A stretch of 64,000 nt of DNA from Peribacillus muralis (GCF_001645685.2 NZ_CP017080.1:4579051-4643050), one strand, 5' to 3'; shown: positions 1-9,793, counted from the first letter of the stretch. Numbers and translations: made by a program. The notes: a model not told the origin generated them from the letters alone.

Positions 1-124
1 AGGAAGACTTTCCCGATCCCGATAACCCAGTAAGGACGACAAGTTTGTCCCTCGGTATCGTGATATCAATATTCTTTAAATTGTTGGCCCTTGCGCCTTT
101 GATCACAATCTTATCCATTGCCAT
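1..124 (-). CDS. uvrA: UvrABC system protein A, N-terminal fragment (runs off the window)
   Basis: This is the 5' end of uvrA, the ATPase that finds bulky DNA lesions and loads UvrB in nucleotide excision repair. Only about 41 codons lie inside the window. They read [20 protein letters not shown] and end in the Walker A region ([10 protein letters not shown]), which is typical of the first ABC domain of UvrA. The ATG at 122-124 has an AGGGTGA ribosome site six bases upstream, and it follows the uvrB stop after only six bases, so the two genes are co-transcribed and probably translationally coupled. The rest of the gene lies beyond base 1. Confidence 0.95.
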   Translation of the reverse strand, partial: MAMDKIVIKGARANNLKNIDITIPRDKLVVLTGLSGSGKSS

Positions 125-130
125 GTTTCG

Positions 131-2119
131 TCACCCTTCCGCTTTTAACTCTAGTAATAAATCACGCAGCTCGGCGGCTCTTTCGAAATCCAGCGCCTTT
201 GCCGCTTCTTTCATTTCCTTTTCCATGCTTTCCATCACTTTTAGGCGCTCTTTTTTAGGGAGCTTCGCAAGGCTTGGCGCAAGATCTTCTTTGTACTCTT
301 CCCCTTCTTCCGCAACATGGGTAGCCCTGATGGAATCACGGATATCCTTTTGAATGGTTTGCGGCAGGATTCCATGCACTTCATTATACTGCTCCTGAAT
401 TTCACGGCGCCGCTTCGTTTCATTAATGGCAAGCTCCATCGAATTCGTGATGCGGTCGGCATACATGATGACATGTCCGTTGGCATTACGGGCAGCACGG
501 CCCATCGTCTGGATGAGCGAACGCTCCGAGCGAAGGAAGCCTTCTTTATCAGCATCGAGGATGGTCACTAACGACACTTCCGGTATATCCAATCCTTCCC
601 GCAAGAGGTTGATTCCGACGAGTACATCATATTTGCCCATTCGCAGCTCGCGGATGATTTCTATTCTTTCCAAGGTTTTCACCTCAGAATGAAGGTATTG
701 AACCTTGATGCCGATTTCCTTTAAGTAATCGGTCAAGTCTTCGGACATCTTTTTCGTTAAGGTCGTGATCAGGACACGTTCATTCTTTTTGACCCTATCC
801 TGTATTTCACCGATCATGTCATCTATTTGCCCTTCAATTGGACGAACCTCGATAGTTGGGTCAAGCAAGCCGGTAGGACGGATGATTTGCTCGACCATTT
901 CAGGTGTATGCTCGAGTTCATATGGTCCCGGTGTCGCTGAAACGAATATCGATTGATGGACCTTTTTCTCGAATTCCTCAAATCTTAGCGGACGGTTATC
1001 CTTTGCGGACGGCAGGCGGAAGCCATGGTCCACCAGAACTTGCTTCCGTGCCTGGTCCCCATTGAACATGCCCCTGATTTGCGAAAGGGTCACGTGGGAT
1101 TCATCGACGACCAATAGGAAGTCCTCAGGAAAATAATCGATTAACGTGTATGGAGTCGCACCTGCGGGACGGAGCGTCAAATGGCGGGAATAGTTCTCGA
1201 TACCTGAACAAAAACCCATCTCCCGCATCATCTCAAGATCATAACGGGTCCGTTGCTCCAACCGCTGTGCCTCAAGGAGTTTTTCATCTTCCCTTAATAC
1301 CTTCAATCTTTCTTCCAATTCCAGTTCGATATTTTGTATCGCGACTTTCATTTTCTCTTCACGGGTTACGAAGTGGGAAGCAGGAAAAATGGCAATATGT
1401 TCACGTTCACCGGTAATTTCGCCAGTCAGTGCATCGACTTCCCGGATCCTGTCAATTTCATCTCCGAAGAACTCGACACGTACGCAATGTTCATCGCGGG
1501 AGGCCGGGAATATTTCGACCACGTCACCACGCACGCGGAAGGTCCCGCGTTGGAAAGCAATGTCATTCCGCTCATATTGAATGTCCACGAGCCTGTGCAG
1601 CAAGGCATTCCGATCCATCTCCATGCCTGTTCTAAGCGAAACCACCATCTCCCGGTATTCTTCCGGTGATCCCAGCCCATAAATGCAGGATACACTGGCA
1701 ATGATGATGACATCTTCCCTTTCGAACAAAGACGAAGTGGCCGAGTGGCGAAGCTTATCGATTTCATCATTGATGCTGGCATCCTTTTCGATGAATGTAT
1801 CGGTGGATGGGACATAAGCCTCTGGCTGATAGTAGTCATAATAACTTACGAAATATTCAACGGCATTATTGGGAAAAAACTCTTTGAACTCACTGTAAAG
1901 CTGCCCTGCCAACGTTTTATTGTGGGCAATGACAAGAGTCGGTTTATTGATTTGCTGAATGACATTGGATACGGTGAACGTTTTCCCTGTTCCCGTCGCC
2001 CCCAGCAATGTTTGCATTTCCTTTCCTTCATTAATGCCATTGACAAGCAGTTCTATTGCTGCAGGTTGATCTCCTTGTGGGGAGTACTTTGAGACTAACT
2101 CAAACTTATCCTTCACCAA
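131..2119 (-). CDS. uvrB: UvrABC system protein B (excinuclease helicase subunit)
   Basis: UvrB receives damaged DNA from UvrA, verifies the lesion and recruits UvrC for dual incision. At 662 residues it has the usual family length. Walker A GATGTGKT lies at residues 40-47, the tyrosine-rich beta-hairpin ([12 protein letters not shown]) near 93-104 and the DESH Walker B box near 340. The helicase motif with GRAAR follows, and a C-terminal UVR motif (about 625-660) is the UvrC contact. Translation starts at TTG 2119 or the adjacent GTG 2116; both sit behind a perfect AGGAGG. It lies between csbA and uvrA as in B. subtilis. A LexA-like box upstream suggests SOS control. Confidence 0.97.
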   Translation of the reverse strand: MVKDKFELVSKYSPQGDQPAAIELLVNGINEGKEMQTLLGATGTGKTFTVSNVIQQINKPTLVIAHNKTLAGQLYSEFKEFFPNNAVEYFVSYYDYYQPEAYVPSTDTFIEKDASINDEIDKLRHSATSSLFEREDVIIIASVSCIYGLGSPEEYREMVVSLRTGMEMDRNALLHRLVDIQYERNDIAFQRGTFRVRGDVVEIFPASRDEHCVRVEFFGDEIDRIREVDALTGEITGEREHIAIFPASHFVTREEKMKVAIQNIELELEERLKVLREDEKLLEAQRLEQRTRYDLEMMREMGFCSGIENYSRHLTLRPAGATPYTLIDYFPEDFLLVVDESHVTLSQIRGMFNGDQARKQVLVDHGFRLPSAKDNRPLRFEEFEKKVHQSIFVSATPGPYELEHTPEMVEQIIRPTGLLDPTIEVRPIEGQIDDMIGEIQDRVKKNERVLITTLTKKMSEDLTDYLKEIGIKVQYLHSEVKTLERIEIIRELRMGKYDVLVGINLLREGLDIPEVSLVTILDADKEGFLRSERSLIQTMGRAARNANGHVIMYADRITNSMELAINETKRRREIQEQYNEVHGILPQTIQKDIRDSIRATHVAEEGEEYKEDLAPSLAKLPKKERLKVMESMEKEMKEAAKALDFERAAELRDLLLELKAEG

Positions 2120-2209
2120 GCATAGCCTCCTATAGAAATATTTTTATATGAAAAACGGGACATGGTCATACCCCTTCTATTTATTCCGGTTTAATAAGTA
2201 TATATACAC

Positions 2210-2261
2210 ATTCTACCACAACAGGCCCAAAACAAACCAGCAATAAGCGAACACCCATTCT
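2210..2261 (-). promoter_or_regulatory. Candidate uvrB promoter with LexA (DinR)-like box
   Basis: Read on the minus strand, an extended -10 (TGGTAGAAT) lies at 2218-2210. About 30 bases upstream of it, at 2261-2248, is AGAATGGGTGTTCG, which matches the Bacillus SOS consensus CGAACRNRYGTTYC at 11 of 14 positions. uvrBA is an SOS operon in B. subtilis, which supports the reading. The box is upstream of the -35 region rather than over it, and no good -35 hexamer is visible, so this remains a candidate. Confidence 0.5.
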
Positions 2262-2312
2262 ATTTTTTCATTTATATCCTTCACGGGTATGTACGTGAAG
2301 CCAAGCTGAGTA

Positions 2313-2341
2313 CAAAAAAAGCACCTTTGTTTCAGGCGCTC
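2313..2341 (-). terminator. Rho-independent terminator of csbA
   Basis: On the minus strand AGCGCCT pairs with AGGTGCT across a GAAACAA loop and is followed by a run of seven T. The hairpin overlaps the csbA stop codon. Confidence 0.75.
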
Positions 2342-2562
2342 TTGGATGTTCGTTTCATCATTCTTTTTGATAGCCAGAATCCCACTGTCAGGGATAATGC
2401 ATCAACGATGATCAATAAGTTCGTATGCGTATAACCTTTATATGCAGAAGCTGTGATCAAGGCAACCGTTAACACAAGACCCACGACATTGTTATAGGTA
2501 ACTCTTGAAAAAAGCATGACAAGTAAACAAGGAAGGAAAAGGGCAGAAAGAATTTTAATCAT
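2332..2562 (-). CDS. csbA: CsbA-like general stress membrane protein
   Basis: A 76-residue hydrophobic protein with two or three membrane segments and a basic C-terminal tail (KRMMKRTSKSA). Its length and position directly upstream of uvrB match CsbA, a SigB-controlled membrane protein of unknown biochemical role in B. subtilis. AAGGAG lies at normal distance before the ATG. I see no clear SigB promoter (GTTT/GGGTAT) here. A SigA-like TTGGCA (2631-2626) is present about 65 bases upstream, so stress control of this copy is not demonstrated by the sequence. Confidence 0.85.
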   Translation of the reverse strand: MIKILSALFLPCLLVMLFSRVTYNNVVGLVLTVALITASAYKGYTHTNLLIIVDALSLTVGFWLSKRMMKRTSKSA

Positions 2563-2701
2563 TTTGTCATCTCCTTTATAAGAGAAAAATAGAGTAATTT
2601 CAGTTTAAATGATTATGCTGTTTTTTGCCAATCTATTTCCTGCTTGATTTCCGATATCCAAAAAAAGAACGTTTGAATCCTCCATCATTATTTCCATAAC
2701 G

Positions 2702-2738
2702 AAAAGGAAGCAAACCCCTTAAAAAGGAAGTCTGCTTC
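2702..2738 (-). terminator. Terminator of the catalase gene
   Basis: On the minus strand GAAGCA at 2738 pairs with TGCTTC at 2707 around an A/T-rich loop and is followed by CCTTTT. It lies nine bases beyond the catalase stop codon. Confidence 0.65.
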
Positions 2739-2746
2739 TTTGACCG

Positions 2747-4324
2747 TCAATATGGATCTGCTTCGTGCCCTTCTTTGGCAGCATCCCCTGGGTTATCCGT
2801 CCCTCCCATCGGTTTGGAGGAATCTGTTTGTTCAGAAGCGGAGGCCAGTCCCTCTTTTAGTCTGCGGCCATAGTCTTCATCAGCCTCGTTTGCGAGCGCG
2901 ATCATTTTTTCTTGAATGCGTGGATCTGCCGGTGCCAAAGCCGATACTAAGTTGGAGATCAATTCATCCCTTTCCCAATCTTCGAATTCCCGGAATGTTT
3001 CACCAGCCTGCTTCGTATTGCTTTGGCGATCTATTGTTTCACGTACCAGTTTCCCTTCTACGAAAGGGGTATACTCCTTACCCGTTTGCTCGGCTTCTTT
3101 CAAGCCGCCTACTGTCGATGGTTCATAGTTTATGTGGGGGCTTTGGTTACCTCTGCCCACTTCGTATTGCATTTGTCCGCCGGTCTGATTCGTTGCTGTC
3201 GGCTTCTTAGGGGCATTGATCGGCAATTGCAGGTAATTGGCTCCCACACGGTGGCGTTGTGTATCCGAGTAAGAGAAGGTACGGCCTTGGAGCATCTTGT
3301 CGTCCGAGAAGTCAAGTCCATCCACCAAGACGCCCGTACCAAAGGCAGCCTGCTCCACTTCAGTGAAGTAGTCCTGCGGGTTTCTATCCAATACCATCGT
3401 GCCGACATGCAGCCAGGGGAATTGATCCTTAGGCCAAATCTTTGTATCATCGAGCGGATCAAAATCCAATTCGGGGTGATCATCGTCACTCATGATTTGC
3501 ACGTTCAGATCCCATTCCGGAAATTCACCGCGATCGATCGCTTCATATAAATCCTGTGTGGCATGATTGAAATTCGTTGCTTGTATCTCATTGGCTTCCT
3601 TCTGTGTCAGGTTCTTGATGCCCTGCTTCGGTTCCCAGTGATACTTGACGAGAACGGCTTCACCTTCTTCATTCACCCATTTATACGTATTGACGCCTGA
3701 CCCCTGCATCATGCGATAATTGGCTGGAATGCCCCAAGGGGAGAATAAGAACGTTACCATATGGAAGGTTTCCGGAGAGCTGGAGCAAAAATCGAAAATC
3801 CTTCTCCCATCCTGGATGTTCGTGACGGGGTCCGGTTTGAAGGCATGAATCAAATCCGGGAATTTCATCGCATCACGGATAAAAAAGATTTTCAGATTAT
3901 TACCTACAAGATCCCAGTTCCCATCTTCCGTATAAAATTTAACGGCAAATCCCCTTGGATCCCGTAACGTTTCCGGAGATGTCCCGCCATGGATAACAGA
4001 TGAAAATCTTACGAATACAGGTGTTTTTTTGCCTTCTACCTGAAATACCTTAGCCCTCGTGTATTTTGAAATTGGCTCGTCCCCCGCTTTGCCAGTCGGA
4101 ACGAAATAGCCATGGGCTCCTGCACCACGGGCATGCACGACCCTTTCAGGGATGCGCTCCCTATCAAAGTGGCTGATTTTTTCCAGGAAATCATAGTTTT
4201 CCAATGTACTTGGTCCCCTGTTCCCCACCGTTCTAAGACTCTGGTTATTCGTTACAGGGTGCCCTTGCCTGTTCGTCAAGGTTTCTTTCGATTCATCATT
4301 TATTTTTTTGGATTCATCAGACAA
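2747..4324 (-). CDS. Monofunctional haem catalase (KatX/KatA family)
   Basis: Clade-type haem catalase that dismutates hydrogen peroxide. The N-terminal part has the family core [20 protein letters not shown] with the distal haem histidine, followed by the VGNN asparagine. The proximal tyrosine region reads [15 protein letters not shown]. An acidic, glycine-rich tail follows residue 490. The longest frame begins at ATG 4360, but TTG 4324 has a perfect AAAGGAGGG six bases before it and gives MSDESKK as the N-terminus. I therefore use 4324 (525 residues). The sequence resembles the spore/germination catalase KatX more than vegetative KatA, but I cannot separate them without alignment. It is divergent from the MMPL transporter. 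Confidence 0.93.
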   Translation of the reverse strand: MSDESKKINDESKETLTNRQGHPVTNNQSLRTVGNRGPSTLENYDFLEKISHFDRERIPERVVHARGAGAHGYFVPTGKAGDEPISKYTRAKVFQVEGKKTPVFVRFSSVIHGGTSPETLRDPRGFAVKFYTEDGNWDLVGNNLKIFFIRDAMKFPDLIHAFKPDPVTNIQDGRRIFDFCSSSPETFHMVTFLFSPWGIPANYRMMQGSGVNTYKWVNEEGEAVLVKYHWEPKQGIKNLTQKEANEIQATNFNHATQDLYEAIDRGEFPEWDLNVQIMSDDDHPELDFDPLDDTKIWPKDQFPWLHVGTMVLDRNPQDYFTEVEQAAFGTGVLVDGLDFSDDKMLQGRTFSYSDTQRHRVGANYLQLPINAPKKPTATNQTGGQMQYEVGRGNQSPHINYEPSTVGGLKEAEQTGKEYTPFVEGKLVRETIDRQSNTKQAGETFREFEDWERDELISNLVSALAPADPRIQEKMIALANEADEDYGRRLKEGLASASEQTDSSKPMGGTDNPGDAAKEGHEADPY

Positions 4325-4481
4325 AAAAATCCCTCCTTTGTTAATTAAAGCCATATCCATTCATTACTTTCCCCTATTCCCTTTATTTCACTCTTCAATC
4401 TTTCATTTTATTTACCTTTCATTATTTTTTTGAAAAGGGACCTCAAGCCTTTTCGGCAAAGTGAAGGAAGCACACCCATCT

Positions 4482-4511
4482 TTGTATAAACCGGGGCGAC
4501 TCCACTATAAT
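4482..4511 (+). promoter_or_regulatory. SigA-type promoter of the MMPL transporter
   Basis: TTGTAT (4482-4487), an 18-base spacer and a perfect TATAAT (4506-4511). The -10 box overlaps the ATG at 4510, so that ATG cannot be the real start; the TTG at 4549 behind GAGGTG is the better choice. Confidence 0.75.
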
Positions 4512-4548
4512 GAATATAAACGAAAAATTTAAAAGCGAGGTGCCCTCA

Positions 4549-6777
4549 TTGGATGAATCAATATTAAGTAAATTAGGCAGGATGATGACCGGAAAGATCA
4601 GTCGTTGGGTTGTTATCGCCGTATGGATAGTGGCAGCAATCATACTGACCTTCGCATTGCCCGCGGTAAAGGACGAAACGTCAAACAACAGCGCGGACCT
4701 GCCTGCGGACTCTGCTTCTGTCGTTGCAGATGAATTCATTAAAGAAGAGTTTCCGAATTCGTCAGGGATACCAGCATTACTCACATGGCATCGTGAAGGC
4801 GGATTGACGGATGCCGACTTGGCTGAAATCCAGTACCTTTCGAAGCAGCTGACGGACAAACCACTGACACAGCAATCTTTCTTTCCACCGCTTCATGAAC
4901 TTCCGTTACCTGCTCTAAAAAAATCAGTTTCAGAAGATGGCAATACTTTCGTACAGCCGCTTTTCTTTAAAGAAAATGCCGAGACTGCCACTTTGGAAAA
5001 AAATCTTGAAAGCATTAATGACATGGTTTCAGATCGCATCGGATCGGACCCATTCAAAGTTTCAACGGATTCAGATGAATTATCACTTCGAGTGACAGGA
5101 CCTGTCGGGATATCGGTCGATGCAACGGGATTATTTGCAGGTGCAGATTTTCAATTGCTATTAGCCACCGTAATCCTTGTACTCGTCGTGCTACTACTGA
5201 TTTACAGATCTCCACTTCTAGCCATCATCCCACTGATCGGAGTAGGCTTTGCCTATCTTGTCACAAGCCCTATCCTGGGATACATGGCGAACCATGGCTG
5301 GATTACAGTCGATTCACAGGCGATTTCAATCATGACCGTGTTATTATTCGGTGCCGGCACGGATTATTGCCTATTTTTAATTTCCCACTATAGAAGTGAA
5401 TTAAGGAATCATGCTAGTAAACGGGAAGCCATGATGGCTGCATTTAAAGATTCCTCAGGGGCGATTGCAATGAGCGGTCTGACGATCGTCATCTCCCTGC
5501 TGACCTTGCTTGTCGCCAAATATGGTGCCTATCACCGTTTCGCCGTTCCGTTCAGCTTATCCATTTTGATCATGATGGTAGCAGCTTTAACACTTGTTCC
5601 AGCCTTGCTTTCCGTATTCGGGAGAGCCTCCTTCTTCCCGATCATTCCGCGGACACCGTCCATGGAAGAAGAGCGGGCCAAGAAAAAAGGGAAAGCCGTC
5701 AAAAAACATAAGGAATCCGGGCGCATCGGTAAATGGATTGGCCATATCGTCACAACCAAGCCATGGACCGTCATCGTTTCCTGCCTGATCATCTTCAGCA
5801 TTTTAGCTGGATATTCTTCACAAATAAAATATTCATATGATATTCTGTCATCATTCCCTGAAGATATGAACTCACGGGAAGGCTACGCTGTCATTTCCGA
5901 CTCCTACTCACCAGGCGAGCTTGCACCTGTCACAGTGGTTGTCGATACAGAAGGTAAGGATATCGATTTAGCCCCGGCATTAAAAGGGATGAAAATCGTT
6001 GAAAGCGTTAATGATCCCGTTGCAGGCAAGTCCAATAAAGACCTGAAATCCTATGAAGTCAAATTCAACATGAATCCTTACGACATCGAGGCGATCGATT
6101 CCATTCCCGACATTCGCACCTTAGCGGAGAAGGAATTGAAATCGGCCAAGATCTCGAATGTCGATGAAAAGGTATGGGTCGGTGGCCAGACAGCCACTCA
6201 ATTTGATAAAAGGGACACCGTGAAAGCCGATGAATTCAAGATTATCCCGATTATCATCGTCTTGATTTCCTTGCTCCTTCTAGCCTATTTGCGTTCCGTA
6301 ACGGCAATGGTGTATTTGATGGGTACGGTCATTCTCTCATTCTTTGCAGCCATGGGACTGGGTTGGATCATCCTGCATCATTTCATGGGTGTGGATGCCA
6401 TTGAAGGAACCATTCCACTTTATTCATTCGTTTTCCTTGTTGCACTTGGGGAAGATTACAATATTTTCATGGTTTCGAGCATTTGGCGCAAGAAAAAGAC
6501 AATGTCAATCAAACGTGCAATCAGGGAAGGTGTGGCTGAAACGAGCGGTGTCATCACATCCGCTGGAATAATCTTAGCTGCCACTTTTTCCGTTCTTGCC
6601 ACACTGCCGATTCAAGTGCTCGTTCAATTCGGACTCATTACAGCACTAGGCGTGTTGATGGACACGTTCATCGTCCGTCCATTCCTCGTTCCTGCGATAA
6701 CCGCCCTGCTCGGCCGCCATGCCTTCTGGCCAAGTAAGGTCACTGATCTAGAAGAGAAAGAGCATAGCAAAAATTAA
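4549..6777 (+). CDS. MMPL/RND-family transporter (YdfJ-like)
   Basis: A large integral membrane exporter of the MMPL branch of the RND superfamily, which moves lipids, drugs or other hydrophobic solutes using the proton gradient. The protein shows the duplicated MMPL layout. There is one N-terminal membrane helix, an extracellular domain (about 35-200) and a six-helix block containing GAGTDYCLFLISHYR. A basic cytoplasmic loop follows (about 380-400), then a second extracellular domain and a second block containing ALGEDYNIFMVSSIWR. The acidic residues in these two motifs are the family's proton-relay type. Start TTG 4549 is chosen because of GAGGTG six bases upstream. The substrate is unknown. 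Confidence 0.9.
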   Translation: MDESILSKLGRMMTGKISRWVVIAVWIVAAIILTFALPAVKDETSNNSADLPADSASVVADEFIKEEFPNSSGIPALLTWHREGGLTDADLAEIQYLSKQLTDKPLTQQSFFPPLHELPLPALKKSVSEDGNTFVQPLFFKENAETATLEKNLESINDMVSDRIGSDPFKVSTDSDELSLRVTGPVGISVDATGLFAGADFQLLLATVILVLVVLLLIYRSPLLAIIPLIGVGFAYLVTSPILGYMANHGWITVDSQAISIMTVLLFGAGTDYCLFLISHYRSELRNHASKREAMMAAFKDSSGAIAMSGLTIVISLLTLLVAKYGAYHRFAVPFSLSILIMMVAALTLVPALLSVFGRASFFPIIPRTPSMEEERAKKKGKAVKKHKESGRIGKWIGHIVTTKPWTVIVSCLIIFSILAGYSSQIKYSYDILSSFPEDMNSREGYAVISDSYSPGELAPVTVVVDTEGKDIDLAPALKGMKIVESVNDPVAGKSNKDLKSYEVKFNMNPYDIEAIDSIPDIRTLAEKELKSAKISNVDEKVWVGGQTATQFDKRDTVKADEFKIIPIIIVLISLLLLAYLRSVTAMVYLMGTVILSFFAAMGLGWIILHHFMGVDAIEGTIPLYSFVFLVALGEDYNIFMVSSIWRKKKTMSIKRAIREGVAETSGVITSAGIILAATFSVLATLPIQVLVQFGLITALGVLMDTFIVRPFLVPAITALLGRHAFWPSKVTDLEEKEHSKN

Positions 6778-6806
6778 AGGCAAGCGGATTTCACCGCCTA
6801 TAAAAA

Positions 6807-6843
6807 GGAAAAACCCTGTACACTTTATGCACAGGGTTTTTCC
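6807..6843 (+). terminator. Terminator after the MMPL gene
   Basis: A perfect 13-base stem (GGAAAAACCCTGT paired with ACAGGGTTTTTCC) with an 11-base loop. The T-run is part of the stem, so it can work in both directions. Confidence 0.85.
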
Positions 6844-6873
6844 GTGTTTTCTAAATTCAGGAAAAGATTTCAG

Positions 6874-6902
6874 TTGACACCATCTCCTCCACCTTTTATA
6901 AT
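6874..6902 (+). promoter_or_regulatory. Consensus SigA promoter of the YceI gene
   Basis: TTGACA (6874-6879), a spacer of exactly 17 bases, and TATAAT (6897-6902). Both hexamers match consensus. The start codon is 68 bases further on. Confidence 0.9.
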
Positions 6903-6970
6903 TACATTAAGTTCAAATATCTCAAATTAAAGATAAATAATTTTAGGATTAATCATTAGGAGGAATAATC

Positions 6971-7504
6971 ATGACAGTTTCGAATTGGACGATCGACCCG
7001 ACACACAGTTCGATTGAATTTTCCGTAAAACATATGATGATTGCAAAAGTTAAAGGCAGCTTCAATAAATTCAGTGCAAACATATCAGCGGATCCATTGG
7101 ATCTGACTACTGCAGAAATCGATTTTGACGTGGATGTTGCCAGCATTGACACTCGCAATGCAGATAGAGATAATCACCTGCGTTCCGCTGACTTCTTCCA
7201 TGTGGAACATAATCCAACATTAACATTCAAGTCATCGAAAATCGTAAAAACGGATGAAGATGAATACGATGTAACAGGAAATGTAACCCTTAATGGAATT
7301 ACAAAAGAAGAAACCTTTGCAATCACCTTCGAAGGTCAAGGAAAAGATCCATGGGGAAATGAAAAAGCAGGATTTAGCGGAAAAGGAAAAATTAAACGCA
7401 GTGATTATGGTTTAACTTATAACGCAGCATTGGAAACGGGCGGCGTCCTTATTGGTGATCAAATCACTCTTACCCTCGATATCGAGGCAGCTAAAGAAGC
7501 TTGA
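6971..7504 (+). CDS. YceI family lipid-binding protein
   Basis: A 177-residue YceI-domain protein. Members fold as an eight-stranded lipocalin-like barrel that binds a long polyprenoid or amphipathic lipid. The sequence opens with WTIDPTHSSIEFSVKHMMI and contains the family's NADRDNHLRSADFF stretch and the C-terminal SDYGLTYNAALETGGVLIGD. There is no signal peptide, so this copy should be cytosolic. AGGAGGAATAATC precedes the ATG. It is a single-gene unit with its own consensus promoter and terminator. The physiological role of Bacillus YceI proteins is not settled. Confidence 0.93.
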   Translation: MTVSNWTIDPTHSSIEFSVKHMMIAKVKGSFNKFSANISADPLDLTTAEIDFDVDVASIDTRNADRDNHLRSADFFHVEHNPTLTFKSSKIVKTDEDEYDVTGNVTLNGITKEETFAITFEGQGKDPWGNEKAGFSGKGKIKRSDYGLTYNAALETGGVLIGDQITLTLDIEAAKEA

Positions 7505-7517
7505 GGCAAAAAAAAAA

Positions 7518-7552
7518 GAAGCAGTTGTCCAGTTTAGTTGGACGGCTGCTTC
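7518..7552. terminator. Bidirectional terminator between the YceI gene and the permease
   Basis: A 13-base stem (GAAGCAGTTGTCC with GGACGGCTGCTTC) has A-rich sequence on one side and T-rich on the other. It can end both the yceI transcript and the convergent permease transcript. Confidence 0.88.
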
Positions 7553-7557
7553 TTTTT

Positions 7558-8613
7558 TCATGCATTTCTCGTTCGATAAAGTAAATAAATGAAATAAGGG
7601 GCACCGATGCTTGCGGTAAAGACCCCGGCTGGTATTTCCAGCGGGGAGAATAAGGTCCTTCCAATCAAATCGGCTATCATGACCAGGATGCCGCCAAGCA
7701 AAGCAGATGCGGGCAACAGTACACCAAAGCTCGAACCTACCAGCCTTCTCGCCATATGGGGTGCCATTAAACCGACAAAGCCTATTCCTCCAGCAAAAGC
7801 AGTGGCACCGCCGATTAAGGCCGTACTGATCATCAATAATGTGAACCGCTGTTTTTGTACATGCCCGCCAAGACCGGTCGCCAGGTCATCACCGAGCTCC
7901 TGTAAATTTATATTTCTTGCATAAAGGAAGGCTATCAATAAGAACAAAAATGTCCATGGCGCCAGTATGGCGATATTATTCCATGTAGAGTTGGAAACCG
8001 ATCCCGTAATCCAGAGGTTCGCCTGGCTCGCTTGATAGACCGGGCCGAGGATCATCATCATCGTCGTGAGCGCCTTCATTAAAGCCATTATCCCTATTCC
8101 GATCAACACAAGCCTTATTGGGGGAACGCCATTTTTCCAGGCTAATGAATATACGAGCAATGCCACGATGGTCGCGCCGATGAAGGCTGCTAACGGCAAC
8201 CAATTGATGCTTACCGTTAGAGAATGATTTTTGTCGCTAAAAATCGCCATGAAGCCAACGACCGCCACTGTCGCCCCTCCCGTGATTCCCAGGATATCGG
8301 GTGAGGCAAGCGGATTTCGGATCATCCCCTGAAGGATTCCTCCCGCCACGGCAAGGCCCATCCCTACCAAAAGGGCAACGATGATTCTCGGCAGGCGAAA
8401 GGATTGGATGATCAGGCGATCGCCATCCGTTCCCCCTCCGAATAAGACCTGCAGGACATTCCATGGATGAATATTCATTTCACCCAATCCAGTGCTGATC
8501 ACAAATACTGAGGAGGTGACCAAAAATAATATCAAAACGACGATCATCGCTTTTTTATCGATTAAGAATGATATTTTTTCATTAAATAAACGAAAGCTTT
8601 TGTATGGCTTCAT
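7558..8613 (-). CDS. yfhA: FecCD-type iron-siderophore ABC permease (YfhA-like)
   Basis: A 351-residue polytopic permease of the FecCD/BtuC family, about ten membrane helices, forming half of the channel that imports a ferric siderophore. Family hallmarks are RLPRIIVALLVGMGLAVAGG near residue 75, RNPLASPDILGITGGA after it, and GFVGLMAPHMARRLVG, which contacts the ATPase. Its start overlaps the upstream permease stop by four bases, so the pair is translationally coupled. The nearby binding protein closely resembles B. subtilis YfiY, so this is taken as the YfhA counterpart for schizokinen/arthrobactin-type siderophores. No ATPase gene is present; such systems share YusV. Confidence 0.85.
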   Translation of the reverse strand: MKPYKSFRLFNEKISFLIDKKAMIVVLILFLVTSSVFVISTGLGEMNIHPWNVLQVLFGGGTDGDRLIIQSFRLPRIIVALLVGMGLAVAGGILQGMIRNPLASPDILGITGGATVAVVGFMAIFSDKNHSLTVSINWLPLAAFIGATIVALLVYSLAWKNGVPPIRLVLIGIGIMALMKALTTMMMILGPVYQASQANLWITGSVSNSTWNNIAILAPWTFLFLLIAFLYARNINLQELGDDLATGLGGHVQKQRFTLLMISTALIGGATAFAGGIGFVGLMAPHMARRLVGSSFGVLLPASALLGGILVMIADLIGRTLFSPLEIPAGVFTASIGAPYFIYLLYRTRNA

Positions 8614-9614
8614 CGGCTGCTGAACCCCTTTCTAGCTATGTAAATGAAGAATGGGGTGCCAATGATCGCCGTCATGACTCCGACGGGCACTTCCCGGGGC
8701 ATCAGGATATACCTGGATATGATATCGGCTGCAATCAAAAGCACTGCTCCCAAAAGCCCGGAGAACGGAATCAGCCAGCGATGATCGATTCCCACTATAT
8801 AACGGGTAAGATGCGGGACGACAATTCCTATGAAGCCTATCGGTCCCGCCACCGCCACTGATCCGCCGGCGAGCAGGATGACTGACAGCCCAAGGACAAG
8901 CTTAAGGAAAACGATATTCAAACCAAGACCCTTTGCCACATCTTCACCCATGGATAATACATTCATTTTACCGGAGACGATCAAGGCCAGCCCCCATCCA
9001 ACTAAAAGGTAAGGAAGGACCGCAACTAAATTATCGAGACTCCTGCCCGAAACCGATCCGGCGAGCCAGAACAATACTTGATCCAATAGAGCCTCATTGG
9101 AAACTAGAAGACCTTGTGTCAGTGACGCTACCATGGCCGTCATGGCAGCTCCAGCCAAAGTCAGCTTCATCGGCGTCAAGCCGCCCCGTCCCATGCTTCC
9201 TATCATATAGATACTTATTGCGGCGATTGCCGCCCCGATGAAAGATAACCAAGTGAACACTTGCATATTGCTTATTCCAAAAATGGTGATACCCGCGACC
9301 ACCGCCAAGCCCGCCCCGGCGTTGACCCCGAATATATCCGGTGAAGCAAGCGGGTTTTTGGTCAGTGTTTGCATCAGCACTCCTGAAATGGCCAAACTCG
9401 CACCAATGGCCGAAGCGATCAAGGCACGCGGAAGTCTGACCGATTGGATCACGATATGTTCGTTCGACCCATCGAAATGCGTGAAAGCATCAATCGCCAT
9501 TTGCCATGTGGTATTCGTATAACCGTATACAATACTTGAGCACAGTAAAAAAAGCAGCAAAAGAACGGTAGTGAACAGCCCCATCCATTTCTGCCATGTA
9601 TTTTTTAATAACAT
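8610..9614 (-). CDS. yfiZ: FecCD-type iron-siderophore ABC permease (YfiZ-like)
   Basis: The partner permease, 334 residues, with the same signatures: VRLPRALIASAIGASLAISG, KNPLASPDIFGVNAGAGLAV and GFIGIVVPHLTRYIVG. It would heterodimerise with the downstream permease in the membrane. It is the first gene of the minus-strand operon and is divergent from the binding lipoprotein; in B. subtilis the three genes are collinear, so the arrangement here is rearranged. The promoter at 9655-9684 lies next to a Fur-like site. The ribosome site is weak (CTGGAT). Confidence 0.85.
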   Translation of the reverse strand: MLLKNTWQKWMGLFTTVLLLLFLLCSSIVYGYTNTTWQMAIDAFTHFDGSNEHIVIQSVRLPRALIASAIGASLAISGVLMQTLTKNPLASPDIFGVNAGAGLAVVAGITIFGISNMQVFTWLSFIGAAIAAISIYMIGSMGRGGLTPMKLTLAGAAMTAMVASLTQGLLVSNEALLDQVLFWLAGSVSGRSLDNLVAVLPYLLVGWGLALIVSGKMNVLSMGEDVAKGLGLNIVFLKLVLGLSVILLAGGSVAVAGPIGFIGIVVPHLTRYIVGIDHRWLIPFSGLLGAVLLIAADIISRYILMPREVPVGVMTAIIGTPFFIYIARKGFSSR

Positions 9615-9654
9615 ATCCAGTTACCATCCCAATCATCATGTACTATTTTATTCA

Positions 9655-9684
9655 ATTGTACGGGCGCCATCAGAATTATGTCAA
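9655..9684 (-). promoter_or_regulatory. Promoter of the permease operon
   Basis: On the minus strand TTGACA (9684-9679) is followed by an 18-base spacer and TACAAT (9660-9655). The Fur-like site at 9691-9705 abuts the -35 box on its upstream side. Confidence 0.75.
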
Positions 9685-9690
9685 TGATTT

Positions 9691-9705
9691 TGATAATCGT
9701 TTTCA
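9691..9705. promoter_or_regulatory. Fur box 1 (near the permease promoter)
   Basis: TGATAATCGTTTTCA matches the Bacillus 7-1-7 Fur consensus TGATAATNATTATCA at 12 of 14 defined positions. It lies between the two divergent promoters. Confidence 0.7.
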
Positions 9706-9713
9706 ATTATATA

Positions 9714-9742
9714 TTGACAGAATAGTATATTCATTTTATGAT
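9714..9742 (+). promoter_or_regulatory. Promoter of the siderophore-binding protein gene
   Basis: A consensus TTGACA (9714-9719), a 17-base spacer and TATGAT (9737-9742). The stronger Fur box begins 11 bases downstream, over the expected transcription start. Confidence 0.85.
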
Positions 9743-9752
9743 TCTGTTAAGT

Positions 9753-9771
9753 GCGAATGATTATCATTCGC
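9753..9771. promoter_or_regulatory. Fur box 2 (over the yfiY start region)
   Basis: GCGAATGATTATCATTCGC is a perfect 9-1-9 dyad with the Fur core ATGATTATCAT. Its place just after the -10 box is that of a repressor site. Confidence 0.88.
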
Positions 9772-9793
9772 TTAAAACAGGAGGGATACATAC

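Noticed and set aside
4361..4508. PerR box or SigB promoter for the catalase gene
   Set aside because: GTTTAT and GGGTGT occur but only eight bases apart, and no TTATAAT-N-ATTATAA dyad is present.
4510..4548. ATG at 4510 as the start of the MMPL transporter
   Set aside because: It lies inside the TATAAT of a good promoter and has no ribosome site. TTG 4549 behind GAGGTG is better supported.
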